Source of the DNA: Xanthomonas sontii
GTDB lineage: Bacteria; Pseudomonadota; Gammaproteobacteria; Xanthomonadales; Xanthomonadaceae
Reading direction: 5' to 3'
Assembly (NCBI RefSeq): GCF_040529055.1
Contig: NZ_CP132342.1
Coordinates: 4,524,001 to 4,588,000, forward strand
DNA: 64,000 bases
In this document: one piece after another, positions 57,443 through 64,000 of the stretch
Layout: each line of letters opens with the position of its first letter
Position numbering within the stretch: position 1 is the first letter of the stretch
Made by a program: the position numbers and the translations under genes
Notes under the pieces: generated by a model
The model's input: only the letters and a program-made list of their open reading frames with translations
What the model was told of the DNA's origin: nothing
The model's database searches: none

Positions 57443-57646
57443 GCGTTCGCTCCGTGAATGTGGCGCGAGTATAAAGCGCCGGCGCGACGGCTGGAGAGGC
57501 GAAGGTGCGCCATCCGTCGGCGTGTGCGCGGCAGGCCACCGTCGGCGCGGAAGCACGCCCCGCAACCGCGCCACCGGCCGCCGTGGAGCCCCCAGCTCTA
57601 CATGGCCCCAGGCCATCGGCCGCGACAGGCATCCCCGGGAACGCCC

Positions 57647-57669
57647 GTCGCGGCCGAAGCCGCTTCTAC
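57647..57669 (-). repeat. REP-like palindrome, GTAG head
   Basis: On the minus strand GTAGAAGCGGCTTCGGCCGC, GAC; a degenerate partner GGCCGCGACAGG lies at 57618-57629. Confidence 0.78.
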
Positions 57670-57702
57670 CCTGAGTACCCGCTCACCTTCGTTCGAGGTC
57701 AT

Positions 57703-57724
57703 GCGGGAGGGACTTCGGTCCCGG
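57703..57724 (+). repeat. REP-like palindrome, degenerate head
   Basis: GCGGGAGGGACTTCGGTCCCGG; pairs head-to-head with the split REP at 57759/58993. Confidence 0.75.
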
Positions 57725-57770
57725 CGCGGCGGCAGTGGAGGCGCCGATGGCTCCACTCGTCGGGACTGAA

Positions 57771-58978
57771 GGGCACCTCGAACAACCTGCCACGACCTGG
57801 AGCCAGGGGTAGCATCTGTCGCAACGGCACCAGAGCGGCGCCTGATCGTGGTGGTTGGGAGGCTGAGGTGGCCGCTGGGCTACCTCAGCCGATCACGCTG
57901 GCGCCATGGCCCGCTCCTGTAGCCGTGCCAGCCGCATCACGTTATGGCTGGCGACCTTCAGCCCGATCACCACCTTTGCCCGCGCCAAGCCGATGCAGCG
58001 TACGAACTTGCCGCCTTGTTGGGCCAAGCGCGCAAACGGGTGCTCGCCGAACACCCGATCCTTGGCAATTCGACGGTTCCGGCGCTTTGCTGCCTCGCTC
58101 AAGGGCTTGCGCGCATGCCCTTGATGTTGGATCGCGGGGCGGTAACCACGCCTTTTCAGGTCTGCTTCCCGCGCTGCATCGGCATACCCGCTATCGGCCC
58201 ATACCGTGCGGCCGGTGTTGTCCGGGTCCAGCACCTGCTCGAAGTGACGGCTGTCGTGCACGTTGGCCGCGCTCACGTCGTAGCGGCGGATGAAGCCCCA
58301 GCGACGGTCCGTGCTGGCGTGCAGCTTGTAGCCGTAGAACGCCACCCCATGCTTCCTGGTCCAACGTGCCTGCATATCCTTCTGCGCACGCTTGGCATCG
58401 CTCCAGTCCTGGCCGACGTCATCGCCCTGCTTGATCTGCGCGTTCTCTTCGCGCGTGTTGCGCTGGATCGGAGCGCTGACGATGCTGGCGTCGATGATCT
58501 GACCGCCGCGGGCAATGAACCCGGCACGTTGCAATTGCTCACCGATCGCCGCGCTGATGTCGCCCATCAGATCCTTGGTCTTGAGCCGTTCGCGCCACAC
58601 CCAGATCGTCTTGGCGTCGGGCACCTTGCCGCTGTGTTCCAGTCCGAGGAATTGCTGGAAGCTGCGCCGATCCAGCACCTGGTACTCCAGCGCATCGTCG
58701 GAGAGGTTGTACAACTGCTGCAACAGCAGCAGCTTGATCATCACCTGCGTCGGCCAAGCCGGACGGCCACCGCGCTTGCCAGTACCCAAGGACAGCTTCG
58801 CGTCTACGACGTGAGCAATCCCGGCAAAGTCGATATGCCGTGACAGCAGAGCCAGAGGATCGCCGATCTGCTGCCGCTTGGCTTCGCGTTCGTGGCCGGC
58901 AAACAGGCTGATCATCGTGGCGTCCTCGGCGTGTTCTCCAGACCAATGATGCCAAAGGCGGGGTTTTTAGAGGTGCCC
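57771..58978 (-). mobile_element. IS5-family insertion sequence, 1208 bp
   Basis: Terminal inverted repeats GGGCACCTCGAACAACC (left) and GGGCACCTCTAAAAACC (right, minus strand), 14 of 17 matching. TGAA is duplicated at 57767-57770 and 58979-58982. A single transposase gene fills it. It looks complete, so it may be active. Confidence 0.93.
57893..58915 (-). CDS. IS5-family transposase
   Basis: 340-residue DDE transposase. The first Asp is in IIDASIV, the second in VWADSGYAD and the Glu in KDRVFGEHPFARL, with the N-terminal DUF772-like region (LLLLQQLYNLSDDALEYQVLDRRSFQQFLGL). It is intact from ATG to stop and centred in the IS. Confidence 0.95.
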   Translation of the reverse strand: MISLFAGHEREAKRQQIGDPLALLSRHIDFAGIAHVVDAKLSLGTGKRGGRPAWPTQVMIKLLLLQQLYNLSDDALEYQVLDRRSFQQFLGLEHSGKVPDAKTIWVWRERLKTKDLMGDISAAIGEQLQRAGFIARGGQIIDASIVSAPIQRNTREENAQIKQGDDVGQDWSDAKRAQKDMQARWTRKHGVAFYGYKLHASTDRRWGFIRRYDVSAANVHDSRHFEQVLDPDNTGRTVWADSGYADAAREADLKRRGYRPAIQHQGHARKPLSEAAKRRNRRIAKDRVFGEHPFARLAQQGGKFVRCIGLARAKVVIGLKVASHNVMRLARLQERAMAPA

Positions 58979-59011
58979 TGAAGTCCCTCCCACAGGGGAG
59001 TCAATCCGATC

Positions 59012-59243
59012 GCCCATGCCGACAGCACCGAAGGCACGCGCCTCATGTGTGAGGGACTTCAGTCCCGACTGCAGCGCAACGGATCAGCCAGTGGCTGCGC
59101 TTGTCGCGATGAAGCTGCTTCCAGAGCGGGCAATCCCATGCGCCATGCCGACATCCACAGCACCAGCGCACGAGCCTCTTGTGGGAGGGACTTCAGTCCC
59201 GACTGCAGTGCAACGGATCGGCCCACTGCCCCGCTTGTCGCGA
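59012..59243 (+). repeat. Direct duplication, about 100 bp x 2, each containing a REP
   Basis: Copy A about 59012-59109 and copy B about 59141-59243 share CATGCCGACA, the REP and CGACTGCAGYGCAACGGATC...GCTTGTCGCGA. REPs lie at 59047-59069 (degenerate head) and 59180-59202. No gene. Confidence 0.8.
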
Positions 59244-59250
59244 CCACACG

Positions 59251-60255
59251 TCAGCGCAGCAGCCGCTGCATGTACAGCGCGATCAGCCGCGGCCGGTCCA
59301 GTGCCAGGCAGACCTGCGCATTGGCCACCGCGCCCGGTGCGTCCGCCGTCGGCGTCTCGCGGGTATAGCCCTTGTCGTCGACCACGATGCGCAGCGGCAC
59401 GGTGGGGCACAGGCCGGGATCCAGCAACTGCGCCACCGGCACCACGTCGAACAGGGTCGGGGTGGCGCTGGCCCAGGGCTGGTCGGTGTCGCGCCACTGG
59501 TAGTAGAGCTGCGCCAGCGCATCGGTCAGCGGCTCGCCATGGGCGAACAGCGCCACCCGCTCCGGCTCCTCCAGGGTCACCTGGGTGGCGTCCAGCGGCA
59601 GCATCACGATCGGCACGCCGGCGCCGAACACGCGCTGCGCGGCGGGAATGTCGGCGGCGATGTTGTACTCGGCCGCCGGCGGACTCGGCGGGCGGTAGCG
59701 CGACTTGCCGTAGCCCACGCGCACCGAGCCGCCCATCAGCACCACCTGCTTGAGCTGGGCGAAACCGGCCGGATCGCGCTGCTGCGCGCGCGCCGCGTCG
59801 GTCAGCGGGCCGAGCACCAGCAGGCTGACTTCGCCGGGATGGCGCCGCGCCTGGTCCAGGATGAACTGCGCCGCATCCGGCACCTTGCGCGGCAGCGTGC
59901 CCTTCGCCGCCCAGCGCGCCTGGCTGAAGGGGATGGTACTGTCGGTGCGCTCCCCGATCGCCAGCGGGATGTCGCTGCGGCCGGCCTGCTGCAGCAGCCG
60001 CTGCAGCAGCTGCGCGCGCAGGCCGGTATCGCCCCAGGCCGAGGCGATGCCCAGCACCTGCAGCTCCGGACTGCGCAACAGCAGCGCCAGCGCGAACGCA
60101 TCGTCGATGTCGTCGCCGACGTCGGTGGACACCACCACCTTCTGCAGCGACGCGGCCGTTGTTGCCGCCGTGGCCGCCGTGGCCGCCGTCGCATCGTTCA
60201 CCCACACGGCCGCGATCAGCAGCGCCGACGCCGCCCATTGCTTCAGCACGCGCAT
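59251..60255 (-). CDS. Secreted inosine/uridine-type nucleoside hydrolase
   Basis: 334 residues with a signal peptide (QWAASALLIAAVWVNDATA) and an Ala/Thr repeat ATAATAATA coded by GGCGGCCAC-type triplets. The nucleoside-hydrolase fold shows STDVGDDIDDAFAL (Asp cluster for Ca and ribose binding) and GPLTDAA, VLMGGSV, EYNIAADIPAA. It cleaves nucleosides to base and ribose in the periplasm. It follows the TonB receptor gene by 69 bp in the same direction. Confidence 0.9.
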   Translation of the reverse strand: MRVLKQWAASALLIAAVWVNDATAATAATAATTAASLQKVVVSTDVGDDIDDAFALALLLRSPELQVLGIASAWGDTGLRAQLLQRLLQQAGRSDIPLAIGERTDSTIPFSQARWAAKGTLPRKVPDAAQFILDQARRHPGEVSLLVLGPLTDAARAQQRDPAGFAQLKQVVLMGGSVRVGYGKSRYRPPSPPAAEYNIAADIPAAQRVFGAGVPIVMLPLDATQVTLEEPERVALFAHGEPLTDALAQLYYQWRDTDQPWASATPTLFDVVPVAQLLDPGLCPTVPLRIVVDDKGYTRETPTADAPGAVANAQVCLALDRPRLIALYMQRLLR

Positions 60256-60324
60256 GCGCGTCTCCCAAAAAAGAACCGCCGGCATGATAGCCGGCGGTCG
60301 GTGTTGCAACGGCGAGGCCGCGGA

Positions 60325-62544
60325 TCAGAAGTTGGCGCGGAACTGTGCGCCGACGATGCGCGGATCGTTGATGAAGCCGGTGAGGTTGTTGAAGTCGATC
60401 GCACCGGTGGCGCGGATCTGGTTGGTGCAGTTGCGGCAGAACACCGAGACCTCGTACGCGCCGGCGCCCCAGTTGTAGCCGATCTTGGCACCGCCCTCGA
60501 GCAGCGGCTGGCCGACGAACTCGCGCGAGTCGTACAGGAAGAAGTTGATCTCGCTGCGGTAGGACCAGTCGGTGAAGAAGAAGAACTCGGCGTCGTCGCC
60601 GACCGGGATGCCGTAGCGCAGGGTCGCGTTGCCCATCCACTTGGCCGCCTGCGGCAGCACGTTGCCGTCGATCAGCGCGCGGCCGGAGGCATTGATCGGA
60701 TCGGTCACGGTGCAGGTGCGGCACACGCCGACCGACAGGGTCGGGTCCTCGATGCGGGTCCAGTTGTAGGCGCCGCCCAGGGTCATGCGCAGGTTCTGGG
60801 TCAGCAGCGCTTCGAAGTCGAACTCGGCGCCGCGCGCCTTGGAGGCCTTGGCGTTGAGCAGGCGCACGTCGTTGGAGGCGCCGCCGACCGCGGTCAGCTG
60901 CTGGTTCTTCACCTTGAAGTCGTAGACGTCGAAGCTCAGGCGCGCACGCTTGTCGAACAGGTCGGACTTGATGCCGACCTCGAACGAATCCACGGTCTCC
61001 GGTGCGGCCACGGTCAGCGGCGCGGTGGCCGACGGCACGCCGAAGCTGGCGCCGCGGAAACCACGGGCGGCGCGCGCATAGACGTTGACGTCGTCGTTGA
61101 TGGTGTAGGTGGCGCTGAGATCGCCGGTGACCTTGGAATTGTCGGTGCTGCCGCTGGAGGGCTGCTGCAGGGTCACGCGGTCCAGCGCGAGCACGTCGAA
61201 GGTCTTCTTGTCGTAGGTGTAGCGGATGCCGGCGCGCAGGTTCAGGCGCTCGGTGGCCGCGTAGTTCAGCGAGCCGAACGCCGCCCACGAGGTGTTGCGC
61301 TGGCGGGTCAGCTGGTAGCTGGACAGGGTGCCGCCGGCCAGGGTGTTGTAGGTGTAGTTCTCGCCTTCCACCGAATCGTTGAAGTAGTACAGGCCGGCCT
61401 GCCAGTTCAGCGGCCCGGCGTACTGCGACTCGGCGCGCAGCTCCTGCGAGTACTGGTCCAGGTTCTTGATGCCGCCGGCGGTTTCCACCGGGAACGGGAT
61501 CACCCCGGGGCCGGACGGCGGCGCGAACACCGCGCCGTAGCCGCCGTCGATGTCGCCGCGGCTGTAGTACTTGCCGATGCCCTCGTAGCCGGTGATCGAG
61601 TGCAGCACGATGTCGCCCAGGTCCCAGGTCAGGTTGGCGCTGCCGCCGTAGGTCTGCAGTTCCTGGGTGTTCTTGCCGTCGATGGACACCTTGTCCGGGT
61701 CGAAGCCGGCGACCAGCTGGTTGGTGCCCGGCTGGAAGATGTTGGCGCGGAACAGCCGCGCGGTGCCGTCGAGGTGGCGCGCATGCGCGTTGAACAGCGC
61801 GCTGAAGTCCTCGCCCGGCTGGAACAGCACCTGCAGGCGCACCGCCGAATCCATGTAGCCTTCGAAGGAGCGGTTGTCGATGGTGTTGTCGACCCAATCG
61901 CCGCGGCGCTGGCCCAGCGCCGACAGGCGCGCGGCCCACTTGTCGCCCATCGCCACGCTCAGGCCGGTTTCCATGGTCATGGTGCCGTAGGTGCCGTAGG
62001 ACAGGCTGGCGTAGCCGTCGTTGGCGCCGATGGTCGGCTTGACCGAGTTGAACTTGACCACGCCGGCGGGGGTGTTGCGGCCGAACAGCGTGCCCTGCGG
62101 ACCGCGCAGCACTTCCAGGCTCTGCAGGTCGAAGATCGGGAAGCCCTTCAGGAACGCGTTCTCGGCGACCACGTCGTCATAGATCAGCGACACCGGCTGC
62201 GAGGCGTAGGTGTTGAAGTCGGTGTTGCCGTAGCCGCGGATGTAGAAGCGCGGGAACACGCGGCCGTTGGACGACTCGACGTTGAGGCTGGGCGCCTTGC
62301 CGGCCAGCACGCGCACGTCCGAGCCGCTGGTGGCGATGGCGTCCAGGTATTCCGGGCGCAGCACGCTGGCCGACACCGGCACGTCCTTGGAGTCCTCGGC
62401 GCGGCGCTCGGCGGTGACCTTGATCGTGTCCAGACGGGCGACCCCGTCGGTGCTGTCCGCCTGCTGGGCGGCGGCGGGGAACGAAAGCGCGGAAACGACG
62501 GCAACGGCAAGCGCACTGGCGCGCAGCGACCAACTGGCAGACAT
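60325..62544 (-). CDS. TonB-dependent outer-membrane receptor (nucleoside-hydrolase locus)
   Basis: 739 residues: signal (SLRASALAVAVVSALSFPAAA), TonB-box region LDTIKVTAERR, plug (about 35-170; VLRGPQGTLFGRNTPAG) and barrel ending in GAQFRANF, with aromatic C-terminal residue as usual. It is paired with a secreted nucleoside hydrolase, so nucleosides or their bases are the probable cargo (inference). Start ATG 62544 is preceded by an AT-rich segment at 62604-62627 that may hold the promoter. Confidence 0.92.
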   Translation of the reverse strand: MSASWSLRASALAVAVVSALSFPAAAQQADSTDGVARLDTIKVTAERRAEDSKDVPVSASVLRPEYLDAIATSGSDVRVLAGKAPSLNVESSNGRVFPRFYIRGYGNTDFNTYASQPVSLIYDDVVAENAFLKGFPIFDLQSLEVLRGPQGTLFGRNTPAGVVKFNSVKPTIGANDGYASLSYGTYGTMTMETGLSVAMGDKWAARLSALGQRRGDWVDNTIDNRSFEGYMDSAVRLQVLFQPGEDFSALFNAHARHLDGTARLFRANIFQPGTNQLVAGFDPDKVSIDGKNTQELQTYGGSANLTWDLGDIVLHSITGYEGIGKYYSRGDIDGGYGAVFAPPSGPGVIPFPVETAGGIKNLDQYSQELRAESQYAGPLNWQAGLYYFNDSVEGENYTYNTLAGGTLSSYQLTRQRNTSWAAFGSLNYAATERLNLRAGIRYTYDKKTFDVLALDRVTLQQPSSGSTDNSKVTGDLSATYTINDDVNVYARAARGFRGASFGVPSATAPLTVAAPETVDSFEVGIKSDLFDKRARLSFDVYDFKVKNQQLTAVGGASNDVRLLNAKASKARGAEFDFEALLTQNLRMTLGGAYNWTRIEDPTLSVGVCRTCTVTDPINASGRALIDGNVLPQAAKWMGNATLRYGIPVGDDAEFFFFTDWSYRSEINFFLYDSREFVGQPLLEGGAKIGYNWGAGAYEVSVFCRNCTNQIRATGAIDFNNLTGFINDPRIVGAQFRANF

Positions 62545-62771
62545 GGGAACTCCGGGATGGGTGGGCGTAATCGGGAGCGCGCCGAGTCCTTGCCGCGCCG
62601 CAGCATAATTAACACAAAATATACAACCTGCGGCGGCCGGCGTCACCTGGGGAGGCGGGGATTTGGGATTGGGGAGTCGGGATTGGCAAAAGCGGGGCCG
62701 TTGCGGGGGCTGCTCGCCTGCCGGCCCGGGCCGGCTTCCCTTTTCGGATGGCCGCAGCCGCTTTTGGTCGC

Positions 62772-62794
62772 GTCGGGACTGAAGTCCCTCCCAC
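62772..62794 (-). repeat. REP-like palindrome, GTGG head
   Basis: Minus-strand GTGGGA, GGGACTTCAGTCCC, GAC. Forms an inverted pair with 62894. Confidence 0.87.
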
Positions 62795-62818
62795 AAGGCA
62801 TCTCGCGGTCCCATGCTC

Positions 62819-62869
62819 CGCCACCGCCACCGCCACCGCCACCGGTGCCGGTGCCGGTGCCGGTGCCGG
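62819..62869. repeat. Hexanucleotide repeats CCGCCA then GGTGCC
   Basis: Four units of CCGCCA followed by four of GGTGCC, between the two arms of an inverted REP pair. Confidence 0.85.
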
Positions 62870-62893
62870 CGACTGCGCGCTGTGCATGCTCTT

Positions 62894-62916
62894 GTGGGAG
62901 GGACTTCAGTCCCGAC
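62894..62916 (+). repeat. REP-like palindrome, GTGG head
   Basis: GTGGGA, GGGACTTCAGTCCC, GAC. Confidence 0.87.
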
Positions 62917-63190
62917 GCGCGAAGTTCTCAGGCTGCAGGCCGTTTTTGAGCGCCGGTGGAAGCAACACGCCCCGGTAATGCTTCAACCATGCCACGCCGC
63001 TCCTCCGAGCACCCATGCCAAACCGCATGTCCTGCGCCCGCGGCCGAAAGGCAAGCAGCAAAAGGCCATCCCGCTGCCGCAAGCCCAACCGGGCCGCACG
63101 AAATCGCATCGCAAGCCACGCGCCGCTTCACACAGCGACCGCCACTGACGTCTGAAGAGCGCGCATCCGCGCTGCCTTTGGAGAGACTCG

Positions 63191-63718
63191 ATGTTCACAC
63201 CCCGATCCCTGTCCCTCGTCGCGTTCTGCGCGACGCTGCTCACCTGTTCCGCCCAGGCCAAGACCTGCACCGCGGTCGACAACATCGTGGCCAGCACCGC
63301 GTCGGACACCGCCAATCGCGACGCTGGCGGTACTGGCGGGCATGTCGGCCTGCACATGCAGAACGCCACGACGCCGCTGCCGCCCAGCGGCGCGCAGAGT
63401 CAGCTCGGAAAATCGGCGTTCGCCAACTGGGCGACGTTCCAGGGCGCCTTCAACAACTGGGCAGCGGCCAAGACCGGCAAGCACGTCGACTGCGGCACCG
63501 GTGGCGGCGCGAAGGACATCGTCGATGCGGCCAGTGTCGGCATCACCGCGGGATGGGCCTGCACCTCCGCCGACGGGGACGGCATCTGCACCAACTGGCG
63601 CAAGTTCACCCCGGTCAAGGTCTGCTTCTGGTACGCCAACTCTCCGGGCGCGAAAGGCACGGCGGGCAAGTGGCTGCTCAACACGGCCTACCCGTCGCTC
63701 AACGCGGACTGCAGTTGA
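63191..63718 (+). CDS. Secreted six-cysteine protein, unknown
   Basis: 175 residues: signal peptide (SLSLVAFCATLLTCSAQA) and a mature part of about 152 residues with six Cys (KTCTAV, VDCGTG, WACTSA, GICTNW, KVCFWY, ADCS), enough for three disulfides. It also has GGHVGLHM near the start. No family was recognised. GGAG precedes ATG 63191 by 8 bp. It is a single gene convergent with prpF. Confidence 0.75.
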   Translation: MFTPRSLSLVAFCATLLTCSAQAKTCTAVDNIVASTASDTANRDAGGTGGHVGLHMQNATTPLPPSGAQSQLGKSAFANWATFQGAFNNWAAAKTGKHVDCGTGGGAKDIVDAASVGITAGWACTSADGDGICTNWRKFTPVKVCFWYANSPGAKGTAGKWLLNTAYPSLNADCS

Positions 63719-63741
63719 GCGGTCCCGCCACCGTTGATTGC

Positions 63742-63770
63742 GCCGTGCGGCGCTGGCGCCTCCGCACGGC
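63742..63770. terminator. Hairpin between convergent genes
   Basis: GCCGTGCGG and CCGCACGGC, 9-bp stem, 11-nt loop. No T-run; may act for both genes. Confidence 0.35.
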
Positions 63771-63778
63771 CTGCCGGC

Positions 63779-64000
63779 TCAACCGGCCGGCGTTTCCGGC
63801 ACCCGCACCCAGCCTTCCATCAGCACGCGCGCGCTGCGGCTCATCAAGGCCTTGGTGACGGCCCACTGGCCGTCCACCTGGCGCGCCTCGGCGCCGACCC
63901 GCAAGGTGCCGGAGGGATGACCGAAGCGCACCGCGGTGCGTTCGCCACCGCCGGCGGCGCGGTTGACCAGGGTGCCGGGGATCGCCGCAGCGGTGCCGAT
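63779..64000 (-). CDS. prpF: PrpF-like 2-methylaconitate isomerase, C-terminal end only
   Basis: The last 73 codons run off the window edge. They read AIPGTLVNRAAGG, RTAVRFGHPSGTLRVGA and ALMSRSARVLMEGWVRVP, the conserved C terminus of PrpF, which isomerises trans- to cis-2-methylaconitate in the methylcitrate cycle for propionate. The N-terminal part and neighbours (prpC, acnD) lie outside the window. Confidence 0.88.
   Translation of the reverse strand: MGTAAAIPGTLVNRAAGGGERTAVRFGHPSGTLRVGAEARQVDGQWAVTKALMSRSARVLMEGWVRVPETPAG

Larger units (their letters stand above)
57443..57770. other. Intergenic with two REPs, left flank of the IS
   Basis: Upstream region of the alpha-2-macroglobulin gene. 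No gene seen; REPs at 57647 and 57703 and the left half of the split REP at 57759. Confidence 0.6.
57759..58993 (-). repeat. REP palindrome split by the IS element
   Basis: Left half GTCGGGAC-TGAA ends at 57770 and right half TGAA-GTCCCTCCCAC begins at 58979. Removing the IS and one TGAA restores the standard GTCGGGACTGAAGTCCC element. Confidence 0.9.
62545..63190. other. Intergenic: REPs and simple repeats
   Basis: No gene. Contains AT-rich promoter-like DNA at 62604-62627, a GGGATTGGGGAGTCG motif near 62662, two REPs and a hexamer repeat. Confidence 0.65.

Noticed and set aside
57771..58978. IS as part of a composite transposon or prophage
   Set aside because: Only one IS copy in the window and no phage genes nearby.
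58979..59243. Repeated GGGACTTCAGTCCC motifs as a CRISPR array
   Set aside because: Repeats are palindromic REPs at irregular spacing with duplicated flanks, no cas genes.
59179..62949. 1256-codon open frame opposite the nucleoside hydrolase and TonB receptor
   Set aside because: Runs antisense through two real genes and a REP region; no domain seen.

Overview
The window is a 64-kb piece of a GC-rich (about two-thirds G+C) gammaproteobacterial chromosome, most likely Xanthomonas or a very close relative in the Xanthomonadaceae. The reasons are the protein sequences (GcvP, KatE, HflKC-PurA, PilH, PrpF and two TonB-dependent receptors of Xanthomonas type), a probable XVIPCD-tailed type IV secretion effector, and many intergenic palindromes with a GTGG or GTAG head around a TTCAGYC core, similar to the GTAG-headed REPs described in Stenotrophomonas. 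No rRNA, tRNA, CRISPR array or prophage was seen. The calls come from reading the sequence; no database search was run.

Layout. 0-9.2 kb: end of glycine decarboxylase gcvP, catalase katE, a convergent intergenic region with a cluster of DnaA-box-like sites, a zinc alcohol dehydrogenase, a MazG-like pyrophosphohydrolase, a histone H1-like Lys/Ala-rich protein and a PAP2 phosphatase. 9.5-19.6 kb: a DUF763 protein, a frameshifted DUF4291 pseudogene, a SMI1/KNR4-like protein, a GH3 glucosidase, a tandem duplication, UvrA2, an HD hydrolase and an acetyltransferase. 19.7-24.2 kb: an accessory offence/defence block with a probable T4SS effector and candidate immunity partner, a small gene broken by one TGA, an Mrr-type endonuclease, an antitoxin-like remnant and a HEPN/nucleotidyltransferase pair preceded by helically phased dyads. 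24.2-37 kb: a TPR-GGDEF diguanylate cyclase, a DUF1444-like protein, the hflK-hflC-DUF2065-purA cluster, a YhdH-type reductase, orphan pilH, and a stress group (CbpA, Hsp20, peroxiredoxin, ferritin-like protein).

37-57.4 kb is almost entirely minus strand: pbpC, an NtrY-like kinase and NtrC-like regulator with a MacB-type permease, its ATPase and a membrane-fusion protein (an efflux operon with its two-component system), a glycerophosphodiesterase with a TonB receptor, a HAD hydrolase, and an alpha-2-macroglobulin lipoprotein. 57.4-64 kb holds an IS5-family element inserted in the loop of a REP palindrome, a nucleoside hydrolase with a TonB receptor, a small secreted six-cysteine protein and the C-terminal end of prpF.

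Functional groups are nutrient capture through the outer membrane (two receptor plus periplasmic hydrolase pairs), envelope defence (alpha-2-macroglobulin/PbpC, efflux), oxidative and heat stress, and contact-dependent competition plus nucleic-acid-directed immunity at 20-24 kb. Intergenic DNA is shaped by several families of palindromic repeats, local duplications bounded by them, and one IS that landed exactly in a repeat loop.
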